In this document: positions 13,100 to 24,240 of the stretch, piece after piece
Position numbering within the stretch: the stretch's first letter is position 1
Layout of the letters: each line of letters starts with the position of its first letter
Assembly (NCBI GenBank): GCA_014904985.1
Contig: MU128984.1
Coordinates: 81,670 to 145,669, forward strand
Origin: Hydnum rufescens UP504
Lineage: Eukaryota > Basidiomycota > Agaricomycetes > Cantharellales > Hydnaceae
Length of the DNA: 64,000 nt
Direction: 5' to 3'
Program-made: the position numbers and the translations under genes
The notes under the pieces: model-generated
The model's database searches: none
Seen by the model: the letters and a program-made list of their open reading frames with translations, nothing else
Told to the model about the DNA's origin: nothing

Positions 13100-14749
13100 A
13101 TGGATGACGAAACGGTGGACGTCGTCGGCGAGATTATGGACGAGGGTGTTCCTGACATGCAAGTTGACGTCCCCGAGCCTAAAATCGATACGGGTGAACT
13201 AACACCTTCAGCTGCTGATGGAGGAATGACCGATACGGATCCTGCCACAGGAACCTTATCTGGGACCGTTCGCGAAAGTACCAAGGTAAAGCACTACGGG
13301 CGGTTGTAGCCACCGAGCCTATTCCATAATAATTATTCAAGCCCAGCATACAGCAAAATCCCGCAAGGCATCTGCATCTAAACCGCGAGCGAGGCCAAAG
13401 CCGAAAGGAAATAAAGCTAGTGCGAAGCCTGCGGCTAAGGCCCGTCTAGCACAACTCAAAGCAGAGCCAAGTGGGGGCCCGCGAGGCCGGTCAATATCGG
13501 AGACCCCTGCGCCTTCACAAGATGATGCAATACCCGCTTCAGACGATGGTCTTGTTTTAGAGGAGGAAATTGAAGAGGATCCTGAGCCGGACACCAAACT
13601 TTATTGTATCTGCGAAACCCTTTACAACGAAGAAAGGATAATGGTGGCATGTGATAAGTACGGTTCTCCCACTGGGTGATAAGAATTGTTTGTATTGACG
13701 ATATGACCACCCATGTAGGTGTGACGAATGGTACCATCCCTCGTGCGTACACCTGGATGAGAAAAATGTGGAGCTTGTAGATAAATTCTTCTGCCCCCGA
13801 TGCGTCGCAAGTGAGTTCTTCCACATGAACCTGTTCACACCTTCGACAATCACTAATTACTAACCTCAGTCGAGCCACAACTCGTGACTTCGTACAAACC
13901 TGTCTGTGCACGACCGGACTGCACTCATCCAGCCCGGCCACCACTCTCCCGTTATTGCTCAACTAAATGTGGGATACGAGCCGTTATGGCTCGGGTGGAC
14001 GAATGGGGCGGGGACGCCGATCGACTCCTGGAACACCCTGCCGTTGCGAATGCACGCCAACCAGAAGGGCTTCTTGTGATTCCTCCTGATGCCAAACACC
14101 TGATCGACACGAACGAGGACCTTCGTCGACAACTTGATCGTCTGCAAAGGGGACTGAAGAAGATCACTCATGACCGAGAACGGCAGCTGAGTCTCGATAG
14201 TTCCTTGCAAGCGCGTATGGTTCTTCTTCAAAGTTCCACTGTGCGCATTCAACAGAAGGGAGAGGCATCATGTGGGTTCGATGCTCGTCTTGTTTTTGAT
14301 GAAGAGACTTGGCAGCAGTGGTTAGAGCAGGGTGGTAAAGATTTCCTTTATGAACGGCAAGGGGGCGGATTAGACGAAGATCCGGACGATGATGAGAAAT
14401 GGTATTGTGCTCGCGCACGAAAGTGCGATAGACATGCAGGGTACGTGTTGTAGTGTAATTCCCAGGTATACATGCACCCTGACTATCCTTCGTATACCCT
14501 CGTGTGCAATGGCATTGATACCAGTTGGGAAACCTCCAAAGAAAATGATTTCTTATTGGAAGCCCGGGTCGTGGTACGTAGCCCAGTATGGGGTCCATTT
14601 AGATCAATCCTAATTGTTTGTAACCACAGAAAAATGCGTTGGGGATCTTGACGGCTCGGGAAAGAGAGCTCCGGCGTCGCATGGAAGACTTGGAGGTATA
14701 TATTCATGCCGGGATACCGCGGCAGGGGCGTCAGCCAAACTGGCCTTGA
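13100..14749 (+). CDS. SPP1: Spp1/CFP1-like PHD-finger subunit of the Set1 (COMPASS) complex
   Basis: This chromatin reader would recruit the Set1 H3K4 methyltransferase. An acidic N-terminus leads into a Lys/Ala/Pro-rich basic linker (about residues 60-110). A PHD finger follows: LYCICETLYNEERIMVACDK, then CDEWYHPSCVHL and FFCPRC. Next is the family's cysteine-rich block (CARPDCTHPA, RYCSTKCGIRAVMAR), then a coiled coil (LRRQLDRLQRGLKKI) and the C-terminal ARARKCDRHAGWE with RERELRRRMEDLEV. Exons: 13100-13285, 13347-13657, 13719-13810, 13870-14440, 14525-14573, 14630-14749, all GT-AG and in frame. The last exon may splice again after LEDLEV-like sequence near 14695, so the C-terminus is the least certain part. 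Family assignment rests on PHD, Cys-rich block and DRHAGWE together. Confidence 0.9.
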
Positions 14750-16150
14750 TTAGAAAGGGATCGAAATAAGGATGTCTCATTATTACTTAGAGTGTGACTA
14801 TGCGCCGTGCGACCGGGTGTACTTCTATATATCCTATATATCGATGTTCGAGGTTGCTTGGGATCTGCTGTCTCGAGATATCGCGCCCCTATTATCAGCG
14901 GTAGTATTGCGCCAGTATACGAGACTTAACCCCGAGGCCAGTTTTCTGGGAGGACTGGAGGATCATCAAGACCCACGAGCATCTTGAAGTATGTGACGAT
15001 CCAGGGATTAAGGCTCGGCGGAGACACGGAATTGTTCATCTTGCTGCGTTCATTTCAAATCGGAGAGCGGGCTGTGGGGGCCATATTTGACGAGGGGCTT
15101 GGCGGAGCCAGAACCCTGGTTAGGCTTGAGGGGTGCCACACTATATAAACCTAGCTTCGTGCATAAAGTTAGCTTACCTCCATTCTTGTGCAACATGTCC
15201 AAAGAACTCCTTTCTCTGATATTATCGATGAGAGTGCACCATGGTCCAAGGCAGACTTGCAGAACAGCGCACAAATGCTCACCTGCGCATGTTTGCCGCT
15301 CAAGGGAAGGCTTCCCTGACGGAAATGCCTCCTTGTAGTGGCTACGGCGAAGGCTTGCTTTGTGCGCTCCTGTTCCGGAGTGTGGCTCATGGACTCGCCG
15401 CATCAAAGGGATCCCATCTGTATAATCCTGCACGATTACTGTGCATACCTCAAATTGCGTTTCTTGGTGAACCCATCTCCTCGAGGTGAGTAGGAACCTG
15501 CACCTGTGGCCGATGCCCTAGACCTGTATGAGTGTGATCATACAGACCATATCTATGTTGGATACCACTGGGATGCGGGACATCTTCGGACGTTTATCGC
15601 CGTTGGTTTATTTCTCATTTTCCCCCTGACCCCTTTAAGTGCCGGGCTGCACTGTAGTTATGTGTACGTGCAAGCCCCACGAGTGTATGCTCCTCAGTCC
15701 TTTTCATAAAGACTGAGGTTAGCTCTTCTCTCCACACCTCCATAGGATAGTATAGCTAACATAGAGATTGTATAGTGCTCCGTCTTCTAGGTACTATACG
15801 CGAATGTTTGTTCTTTCCATAAAGACTGAGCCTTCCGTCTTCTAGTATCAGTCCGAGTTCGTCCAAAAATTCAAACCAAAACCAGGCCCGAGATGCAATA
15901 GCCCACGAGACAGGAAAGTCTTGTGATGGCTAGCCGATTTTGAACAAAAATGCGGCGTCAGGCATCAATACCATGCGTGCCGCACTTTCATGTGCCTCGA
16001 GCGGGGCGTCGGCAACCGGATCCCCGACGTACTGTATTCAAGAACGCAATCAACGAGAAAGACCCGTGCACAGTGGATTCCTGTTGCTGTATGAAGCGAA
16101 ACAATACAATCTCCGGCAACAGCCGGCTCTGACTTTGGGCGCCCAAACCA
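14750..16150. other. No recognisable gene
   Basis: It contains open stretches around 15050-15490 on both strands but no domain I can name. A short direct repeat, TCCATAAAGACTGAG-like, occurs near 15700 and 15820, with a shared CTCCGTCTTCTAG/CCGTCTTCTAG phrase. Confidence 0.35.
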
Positions 16151-16891
16151 ATGGACTCTTTAATACCATTCACGACCTCTGGTTCTCTCGTGGACTGCGT
16201 GGACAGTGAGTAGGTCGGTTGCACCATTGAGCGACGCTCCGCCCTTCGCACACCTCTCGTAGTGACAGCGTTGTTTACTGCTTCACATCTTGTTGGACCC
16301 CAGAGAAAATGCTTGTGTTATTGCGTGATGGGCGGAAATTACTAGGTGTGTTGAGATCCTATGATCAGTTCGGTATGTGGGCGCTATTTCTCCCCCCTTC
16401 CCGCCCCCTTTTTTATCTCACGACATTTCTTCATTACTTGAATAACGATAGCCAACCTCGTACTTGAGGATACAGTGGAGCGAATACATCACGAGAATTC
16501 ATACAGCGATATAGGTCGCGGAGTATTTCTGATACGAGGCGAGAATGTTGTATTATTAGGTGAAATCGTAAGCCCGTCATTTGCTGCTGGATATGTCCAG
16601 ACTCGAAATCCCAGGCAAGATAACATCTAATAACACCCCCCTTGTATATTGCGATATCATCTCTTTTGTTCCGCTACCCGCTACCCGCGACCCATAACCC
16701 CCTCTCTTCCGTTACATCAGGATCTCGACGCGGAGGATATGGTGCCAATCACGCCGGCGCCAATAGAGGTCATGCAACAGTTGAACAAACAGGAAATCGA
16801 CGAACGCAGGCGGCGTGACAACCTCAAAGCTGCCATCCTTTTTGAGGCGAGAGGGTTTTGCAAGGAGGGGGGCGAAGGTGACGGTTACTAG
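16151..16891 (+). CDS. LSM1: Sm-like protein LSM1
   Basis: This is a subunit of the cytoplasmic Lsm1-7 ring that binds oligoadenylated mRNA 3' ends and promotes decapping with Pat1. The spliced product is 136 residues. The Sm1 motif reads [20 protein letters not shown] and [13 protein letters not shown]; the Sm2 motif is [17 protein letters not shown], with the RGEN of this family. A C-terminal helix ([20 protein letters not shown]) ends in [11 protein letters not shown], the Lsm1 signature tail. Exons 16151-16205, 16304-16372, 16452-16567 and 16721-16891 join in frame with GT-AG sites. The start is the first ATG before [13 protein letters not shown]. It converges on the gene at 17175-18621 with about 280 bp between stops. 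Confidence 0.96.
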
Positions 16892-17174
16892 TGTCTGTGC
16901 TTCACCAATCGCCATGTTTTTTGTCCAAATTCATGGCCACTTGAAGCGTGCGGGCAAGTTTGCGATACCAATGCTTTTGCGGGGGATCATACACATTGCA
17001 ACGCGGCAAATCATCAGTCGTGCTAAGTTATCATGATCAAGGTCCCGGAAGAGTGGACAGAAGCAAAATGAGATATGCGGAAGGAGACGAGAAAGCAGAC
17101 TAGGATGGCTGATGTAGGGGTAAAAAGCCTGCCCAATTTTTGAAACAAGACAAAATTATTTAGTGAAGGGAGCC

Positions 17175-18621
17175 TTAACCCAAGGAGGGGAAAGCACTCT
17201 GGTCGTCCACGTCAACGGATCTGGCGTTATTACCCCAGCTGTCGCCATTGCCGTGGCTCTCGCCTCGCCGCCCCGCGCGACCACCCCGGGCACTACCACC
17301 ACCACCACGACCCCTGTCACCACGATCACCACCCCGTCCTCGGCCCCCGCGCCCACGACCCCCGTCTCTTGCGGGTCGGTCGAAGTGTCCATCGATCAAG
17401 ATTGAGATCTTTTCTTCCTTCTTGGCGCGAGGTTTGGGGATCGACTTCGCCTACAGGGTATGGATGATCCTGGTCAGTAGTCCAATATCGCACAGAAGTA
17501 ACAGTGCATACCTTCCCAGCAAAGTAGACACAGTCACTCTCGTCTTTGACGAGTGGGACGGCATCTTTCCAATCAGCGTCACCGATCTTACGGCCACCTT
17601 CGAGTTTGGGGATAGCAGAATCTTCGGCCTTCTTCTTAGCAAGGTACTCGTCGAGGGTAAGCGTGTTGTCCTCTTCCTCTTCGTCGTCTCGTCGCGCCTT
17701 ACGCGCAGGTTTTCCGTTATCAGCATTAGCGGCGGCTTCGCCGTCGGCAGGCACTCCCCACCCTGAAGTATCTGTGGGATTGGGATCAGCCCACGCGGCA
17801 GCGTCGGCCCCAGGAGTGGCGTTTGCCCAGTCGGTAATCGCAGTAGTTGCAGCGTCTTCCCAGGTGGCAGTTTGAGCGTCCGCTTCACCCCCAGTTTCGG
17901 CAGCGAGCTCGGCCGTTCCAGTATCAGCTCCCCAGCCTTGCTCAACCTTCTTGTCCGTGTCGCTAACATCATGCGCACGTACAGTGGGTGTGGCCTTATG
18001 AGAGATGGAAGGAGGCGAGGAAGGTTCAGGAGACTTACACAATGGCAGTTTGGCTATGCTTGTCGTATGGACGACCTCTTTCAGGCCGGTCTCCGTCCCG
18101 CCCGCGACCACCCCTACCGCGGCCGCGACCACGACCACGCTCGGCTGTACAATCCAAGGAGTCACATTAATTCATTATTAATCACCACAGTCTCCTAAAC
18201 CAGGATACGAACAAAGCGACGTACGTTTGTTTGCGCTTCGGTCGAAAGTCACGCCAGATTCGTTAGGGTTTGGGGTACTGGATCCATCTTGTGCTTGAAC
18301 GGCAGGAGCCCCGCCACGTTTGGGATAACGTCCACTGCGGGAACCAGTGTTGACGGGAGCAGCGCGACCTCTGTTGTTCCCTCGGGGAGCGGGAGGGACG
18401 GGTGGGGTGGGCTCAACTGGAGCGGGCTCTGGCACAGGAGAGGTCTCCTCGTCGTCTGTTCAGGTCGAATCCGGACGTACATACGAGGATAAAATAAATG
18501 ATACAATCGATCAGAAACTCAGTCGCTGCCTGTGTTCACGCAGAATTTCACAGGTGTAAGTCTCGTCGGATTTTTACGCACCGTTGAGGAGAGCAAATGG
18601 ATTCTTCGTGACCACCGACAT
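17175..18621 (-). CDS. Stm1/HABP4-type ribosome-associated RNA-binding protein
   Basis: This is a low-complexity RNA- and ribosome-binding protein related to yeast Stm1 and animal SERBP1, which clamp inactive 80S ribosomes. The N-terminus MSVVTKNPFALLN is the Stm1 signature. Then come a Pro-rich segment, an RG-rich block (GRGRGRGRGGRGRDGDRPER) ending PYDKHSQTAIV, a DTDKKVEQGWG motif, an acidic Ala/Trp-rich region, EEEEDNTLTLDEYLAKKK (the HABP4 core), and a C-terminal Arg-Gly tail ending FPSLG. Exons on the minus strand: 18621-18582, 18455-18225, 18144-18039, 17962-17512, 17450-17175. All junctions hold frame and no corrections are needed. Confidence 0.9.
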
Positions 18622-19185
18622 GTCGGCGTCGGGATTTTGAGCTGAGATGAGTCCCAGGTGACTTTGGATATAGGCTACGGGGTGCAGAGCGATGTCTGTT
18701 TCAGAAATCGCGTCGTCTTTGCCAGGACCTCAGAAAACGGCTGATGCCGAACGTTGGAAACTGTATAGCACCTAGCCGTCCAGTGACAATTCCCCAATAT
18801 AGTCTTGCTTGCAATTGGAACTAAACTACAAATAACTACTGTTTAAGATAGCACGGTCCCTTGGGTATCCCAATCGTGAGCTGGGATTTTCAAGATCCTA
18901 GGACAGGCTGATGTAAATTCATAAAGTACAAGTGGAGGTTGTGGGTATCCCCTGTGGCAGGGTGGCAGTGTTCACCATAATCATCACGGTCTTACCGTCA
19001 AATCTTTGGGACTAAAAGAGGTCGATCAAGGTTAATGTGAGAGCTCGGCCTAGGCATGCGAACAGTAGTTGTCCCGGGACCAACGCGCAGAACCCTATAT
19101 GTGAATCGTTGACTACATTCGGGCGGCAGACACTCAAGGATGGCAAGCACATGTCCATATATTATGATGCGCCGAGAAACGTCGT
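18622..19185. other. Intergenic, nothing recognised
   Basis: This lies between two minus-strand genes. It should contain the promoter of the Stm1-like gene on its left side. I see no ORF worth naming. Confidence 0.4.
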
Positions 19186-19692
19186 TTAGTCGAAGTATTT
19201 CCATTGCCCAGGCGCGGGTTTCTCCTCCAAGGGCTCCCACCTAACAAATTGGAGGGTGATAAATTGAGGGATATACGTATTGGCAAGAAATGGGCCACTG
19301 ACGCTTTCCACTCGATCCATCTTCTCGACGAGGTGATATTCTCGTTCAGCAGCCCCGATGAGCTTCCTCGATCTGGCCTTGGCCGATTTCCTTCTCGACC
19401 TTGAGAACATCATCCTCTTTGGCATTCTCAAGTATGGATAATCTATGTTGAGTCAGGGCTTCGACACTCTGCCTATACACAGAGGATTCAGGGACATCCT
19501 TCTGAAGAAGTGCCAGTGTAGATCGATAGGTCTGTGTCAGGGCTGGGATTGGATTCTCGTGTACTGGAGACATCGAGAGACAATGTCAAAGATTAAGAAG
19601 ACCATGATAAGGTGAAAGAACAGACCCGGCAAGCCGGTGATGCCAGTGGTAAGTTTGACCGCCTGGCGTAGTGGGGCAAACACCCTGAACAT
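19186..19692 (-). CDS. Complex I accessory subunit NDUFA5/B13-like
   Basis: This is an accessory subunit of the peripheral arm of mitochondrial NADH:ubiquinone oxidoreductase. Exon 1 (19692-19626) gives a basic presequence-like start (MFRVFAPLRQAVKLTTGITG). Exon 2 begins at 19563 with VHENPIPALTQTYRSTLALL, YRQSVEALTQHRLSIL and VEKEIGQGQIEE. After a frame slip near 19350 it continues LIGAAEREYHLVEKMDRVES to 19303. Exon 3 (19240-19186) is WEPLEEKPAPGQWKYFD, the most conserved part of the family. The exon 2-3 junction is also out of frame by one base. With two slips in one short gene, either sequence error or early decay is possible; splice sites and both ends are intact, so I favour error. Confidence 0.8.
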
Positions 19693-20514
19693 GGCGGGAG
19701 AGCTGGCGTTGAGTTTCCGGATGTTGCCGGCCTGCTACATGCCAATATTTTTGCTCGATGCCATCGTTATCATTGACGCTTCAGCCTATACGGCGGCGCG
19801 TCTCGCCATCATTCAGCGAACTGTCTAGAATATTCCGGCCATTAATTGGCGATTTGGAACACCTCTACGATCAGGGTCACCCTCATTATTAAAACTGCCC
19901 AGCCCAACAGCTTTCCCTGAACCCAAACCCGTATCATCTCTCCTTGCAACTCTCCTCGATATCTGGTTTCCCTCAATCGTTCTGGCGGTACCAAAAAAGA
20001 AGGTTTCTCACTCACGAAAGGGCATGAGAAGTGCGAATAAGGGTCTCAAGGATAAAACGAGTTGCGTACCTCTCTTTGCTATCTCCTATGCTACCGTTTC
20101 TCCCCGAATACATCATTTTTTCTCATGATTTTCTCTCACTGCATTGTTCACCCTTCCTCCGTCTTTTTAATTCAATGTTATATTGATGAGTGCTTGGCCC
20201 GTACAGACATCGTAGCGTGTCCCGCTTGTGGTCAACCCAAGCTTGCGCACCACCTTTGTCAGTCGTGCTACAGCCAAATGTCGAGAGGAAAGAATGACTT
20301 GGGGTATGAAGAGGTACAGGACGTGGAGAAGCCTCCACGAGAGGGGCCTGTGCGAGGGAGTGGAGGGACAGAAAAGTCTGAACAGTCGGGGCAAGATACC
20401 GCTGAGTCGCCCGAGCCACAGGACCGTCCAAAGTCTATGCCCACATGGGAACGGCGCGAGAAAGGTCTATTTTCAGGCGTGCTTTCTCCGTTGACCAAAT
20501 GGTTTCGCAAATGA
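19691..20514 (+). CDS. MRPL32: Mitochondrial ribosomal protein bL32m
   Basis: This is a protein of the mitochondrial large ribosomal subunit. The mature N-terminus is VPKKKVSHSRKGMRSANKGL, followed across an intron by NIVACPACGQPKLAHHLCQS, with a CxxC...CxxC zinc site, and the family's CYSQMSR. A Glu/Pro/Lys-rich tail follows. The last two exons (19829-20060 and 20207-20514) are firm. An upstream exon at 19691-19765 joined by a 63-nt intron (GTTATC...CTAG) would supply a start and presequence, but its donor is weak. This proposed ATG overlaps the start codon of the divergent NDUFA5 gene by two bases, so the start may be the later Met at about 19721. Confidence 0.85.
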
Positions 20515-22480
20515 AGGGTGGAGGTCCATGATGAGCATTCGACCATGTAGTACCCCTCGCCCACAGCGCCACAGCGCCGCACCAGAGGACCCGCAAGATG
20601 TATGTGCATGTTAGCCGCGTGAAGAGCATTCATCTATCACCTATCCTACATCTGTAAGAGCTTGCTTCGGTGCCTTGGGTGATCGTTCCATCATTTGTTA
20701 GCGCCAGAATGCTGTAATGTCTTGGCGCGAAAGTCAGAGTACCAACGACGATTCGTAAGGATACGCTGCTATTTGTACGTGCGACCTCCCATCGCATTGG
20801 AGACGAACTGCGCCCAAACAAATTAAAGGTGCTGCCATTGAAGTTTCGGGTCTGTGCGCGGGGGGGGGGGGGATCCTGTGCTGGGAGGGAAAAAAAATCA
20901 AAACCTTGTCCACCTGCCGACCCGGAATTTGGGCGGGGGTGGATGGACGTAAGAGTATACTGCATGCTTCTCTTAAATTCGGCTCAAGGGACAGGGTCAA
21001 AGGGCGTTGCTGGGAACGAGCGCCGCAAATAACCCTGCCCATTCTGATGAGATACAGAGCACGGAGGTGCAAGGTCTGTCGCTACGGGGGCGATTACTGC
21101 ACAGGCAGGATATCCAGTGCCTGTATTGCATTCAGTTGTTCTCAATGGTTGAGAAATTATTTCTACAATTCGCAAGGTCGCGTGCCAACCTGACACACAA
21201 ACCATCCCTTGGACCCAACTGTGAATCGCTTTCCCATCAGCTCCGGTGAGAGATCTTTTCTAAGCATGTCTTCATACCTCGTATGTTCAGACTGAGCATT
21301 GGGGACCAACGCAGGTTCAAGGGCGTTTCACTGCCCGTACAATCGCGTGGAATCTTAGTCACCCGCTGGTTTGAAAATGGGGTGCTTTATCGGAAAGATA
21401 TGGGAAAGATCACGTCTGTAAGGTATGTAGACAGGTGAGCGTCATGTACAGGAGAAAGATCGTACAGTATTGGTCGCGAATCTCTGCGTTATACGCCTCA
21501 CTTGGAATGCCTAAGCGGCCATTCGTCGCAGCGAACAAGACCAATAGGAAAGGCTAATACGTCGTGAATGGTATGCCCTGCACCTCGCCCACAGTGAGCT
21601 CCTGAATGGCGAGGGGACAGAAGCTCGGAAGACAGACTTTTAGGCGTCGAATGGTGCAGAGGAATCACAATCAGACTGGCTGCAGACAGCGCCAGCTTCG
21701 AGCAACGTGTCCCTACTGACGTCGATCACAGGCCCTTGAAGTTCATGGATACAAATCGTGCCTGCTTTCCTATCGTGACCCTCCCAAAGATCTGGGATCT
21801 TCCACATATGCGACCTGGTTGCGCGAGCAAGGGTTAATGTACTGAAAAGCGGGTGAGCCCCCTTCAAGGCAGACTTAATGACCGAGAGGCAATCCACTTG
21901 TGATGTCAAGCCATCAATGAGACGCGGGGAAAGTGCTGAGATTTGGGCGTGGTCGAACTACAAGGGAGAAATCTGATCAGTCAGTGGATTCGGCTATTGG
22001 GGTAGAGATGGTGCTGCTCAGCACCCCTGCACGACGGTCATTGCCAAAGCCGAGGATACCCAAAGCGAGAGTCGCTTGGCTCGATAGGATTAGAATCCAA
22101 TTACGTGCAGATTTCATCACAGCAGCATGCTCGTATGGCATCACGAAATGAGAAGAAGTGCTCACAAGCGTGTAGCGTTTTGCGATCTCACACAGAGTGC
22201 CCAAACCCGCGACGGGAGCAAGGTTCCGGCCGACTGCATACGTAAGCTGCTCTTCATATCATTTGTGGCCAGACAGCACTGCATCCATGTTCATCTCGTT
22301 GTGAGCGATTTTCCCAGGGGCTTCTGCAGGATCAGTGAGCGCCCCTATGTGCAAACGATTTCCCGGATCCCACGCAGCGACCGAATGACACCTATCTCGT
22401 TGTTTGGTTGGCTGAGATCGCGAGGCTAGTGTCCCATATTCACAGATCAAGATACTATATAGGGAGAGATTCACTTGGCG
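20515..22480. other. No recognisable gene; homopolymer G tract
   Basis: Minus-strand open frames at 21977-22204 and 21640-21909 look protein-like but match no family I can name. A run of 13 Gs lies near 20859-20871. CpG density stays at host level until about 22.5 kb. Confidence 0.35.
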
Positions 22481-23011
22481 AGTTGCAAACCGGAGGCTGC
22501 GGCCCAGTAGGTACCGGTGTCGATAATCTTGTTACGGCTCCCACCACTTGGGGTACCAGCAAGGTGGTTGTGGGGGGCACCTCAGGCCCCCCATTTCAGC
22601 AACCTCCTTAGGTTGACTTTGTCCTGTGTGGATGTTAACCTAATGAGGTAGGATTGAATGTGTACCTTTGTGGAGCCACAGTTAGAATGTTCTATATAAA
22701 TAAGTGTAGCACCACTGGGGGTCCAGGGGCAGAGCCCCCAGGAGCTCAGGGGTAGTGTTGCTACAGTTCTGTGCCTCAGGGTAGTGATGTAGCTACACCC
22801 TATAGAGTGCTTCAAATAGTGTAGCTACATGGTTTCTACCTGATTTATTTAGTGTACTTACATCTATGGGCAAGTATTGAATGAATCAGTGTAGCTACAC
22901 ATAGCTGTATTTGCCTTCAGAAATGTGCAACCACAAGGACAGCCTTGGCTGTAAGGTAATTTTATTACATAATTAATACTACCTAATGAACATATTATTT
23001 TACTACCTAAT
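22481..23011. repeat. Start of repeat-rich block; degraded mobile DNA
   Basis: CpG content falls sharply here. The segment includes a C/G-symmetrical phrase near 22715-22745 (GGGGGTCC...GAGCCCCC), several GTGTAGCTACA repeats (22704-22920), and an AT-rich end. It ends at the target duplication of the next LTR. Confidence 0.5.
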
Positions 23012-23858
23012 TGTCAGGGTGACACTGCCATCGAAGCCACAAACAGAAAGAGGAAAGAGATTAATTAACCACACGCTATCGCAGTGGGAATCCTGAGTAT
23101 ACACCACACAACAAGGGACACACAAGTCTCGCACCTATCGCAGTGGGAATCCTGAGAGATTGAAACTGGTGATCCCCCAACTGTGAAGGGCTATAAATAC
23201 TATTTCCTGCACACAGCCTCCAACCTTCCAGAGCCTTCCGCCATCTTCCATAACCTTCTGGATCCTCCTAGAATGCCGGCTCCACAGCCCATCAGTCAGC
23301 CTCCACAGCCACCATCACTAAGCCTCACTAAGCTGACGCAGCCATGTTACGAATCCTGTGCACACCTCCACATGGCTATGCCCCAACTTCCATATGTATC
23401 CCCCTTAGCGTATGTACTTCCAAGGCAGTGTACGCCTGGGTACTCCAAAGGTGTCCAAAGTGTCAAATGACCGTAATGATGTGGATGGAGTATGGATTGG
23501 GACAGGTGATGTGGATTCAGGGACTGGGGGTAGAGGAGGAGGAGGGGGAGTCTGGATTGGCAACTCCATGGACTCACGTGGGGAGCGAGGGAACGACAGG
23601 TGCTGACAAGGGTGCCAATGCTGCCACTGGTTGACTACCCAGCCCATAGCCCGCTGGCTGAGGCCTGATAGAACGAGGGCAATAATAATAAGAGAAATGC
23701 CAATAATGGCAAGGATGACAATAACCCCTGTAGTGAATGGAGGGAGAGAGGAGACAAGAGCATTTGAGGAAGTAGGCGCCATATGATAGAGTCAATGAAG
23801 AATGATACTCTGACGGGTAAGTCCTTAGGTGGAAGCAAATGTCAATTTGATCCTGACA
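23012..23858 (-). mobile_element. Solo LTR of a gypsy-type retrotransposon, copy 1
   Basis: It is bounded by TGTCAGG...CCTGACA inverted ends and flanked on both sides by the 5-bp target duplication CTAAT (23007-23011 and 23859-23863), which proves insertion as a unit. On its sense (minus) strand it has a TATTTATAG TATA-like site near 23190, a TCTCAGGATTCCCACTG phrase downstream, and a small ORF upstream. A 22-nt phrase (CTATCGCAGTGGGAATCCTG) occurs twice, at about 23077 and 23134, which accounts for it being 63 bp longer than copy 2. Confidence 0.93.
23405..23782 (-). CDS. Small one-pass membrane protein encoded inside the LTR, copy 1
   Basis: It is a 125-residue open frame: a short Ser-rich start (MAPTSSNALVSSLPP), one strong hydrophobic segment (GVIVILAIIGISLIIIALVL), a Trp/Gln/His patch (GWVVNQWQHW), then a long Pro/Ser/Thr-rich tail ending PWKY. 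The same frame is present in the LTR copy at 41 kb and, broken once, in the one at 29 kb. It lies wholly upstream of the TATA-like site. I know no family with this architecture inside an LTR; function unknown. Confidence 0.55.
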   Translation of the reverse strand: MAPTSSNALVSSLPPFTTGVIVILAIIGISLIIIALVLSGLSQRAMGWVVNQWQHWHPCQHLSFPRSPRESMELPIQTPPPPPLPPVPESTSPVPIHTPSTSLRSFDTLDTFGVPRRTLPWKYIR

Positions 23859-23973
23859 CTAATTGATTGTATAACCAGCACCTCTGGCACTGGTTATGCA
23901 AAGAGAGGGGTCAGCCCAGCCCAGCCCATCAACTAGAGGGGTGGGGGCTGCACAGATACCCAGAAAAGAGGCT

Positions 23974-24084
23974 TCCAGGGCCCCTTTGTGTGGCATGGGG
24001 GAGGTGGCATGAACAATGCAGGCCCTTAGGCTGGCTCTGTTCATGCTACCTCCCCCATGCCACACAAGGGGGCCCTGGGAGGTG
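23974..24084. repeat. Near-perfect inverted repeat with about 43-bp arms
   Basis: GGCCCCTTTGTGTGGCATGG and GGGAGGTGGCATGAAC on the left are mirrored by GTTCATGCTACCTCCC and CCATGCCACACAAGGGGGCC on the right, with a loop of about 24 nt. It may form a hairpin on the distal exon of the neighbouring hairpin-intron unit. Confidence 0.75.
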
Positions 24085-24132
24085 CTGAAGGGGGTGGAGG
24101 CCCCTGGGGAGTGGGGAGGACCTGGGGGGATT

Positions 24133-24240
24133 CTATAATGGGAAGATGGCAGGTTAGTGAAAAAAATGAAGAGGAGTGCAAAAAGAGCAGCCAGAGGCTG
24201 CTCTTTTTGCACTAAAGTAGCTATAAAAATAGTAACATAC
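24133..24240 (-). other. Hairpin intron cassette (108 nt)
   Basis: The sense strand shows 5' site GTATGT, a 37-nt hairpin at 24176-24212 (17-bp arms GTGCAAAAAGAGCAGCC, 3-nt loop), branch-like TCACTAAC and 3' site CATTATAG. The upstream exon ends in the palindrome CACCACACCCCAG...CTGGGGTGTGGTG (24246-24277), 5 nt from the donor. Confidence 0.8.

Noticed and set aside
12847..13284. Minus-strand 145-codon ORF
   Set aside because: It is the shadow of the Spp1 first exon on the other strand.
21640..22204. Minus-strand gene at 21.6-22.2 kb
   Set aside because: Frames look protein-like but I could not tie them to a family or join them with sound splice sites.
24176..24212. Hairpins read as rho-independent terminators
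   Set aside because: The T-rich tract follows the stem, but the organism is eukaryotic, and donor, branch and acceptor signals surround every stem in a fixed order.
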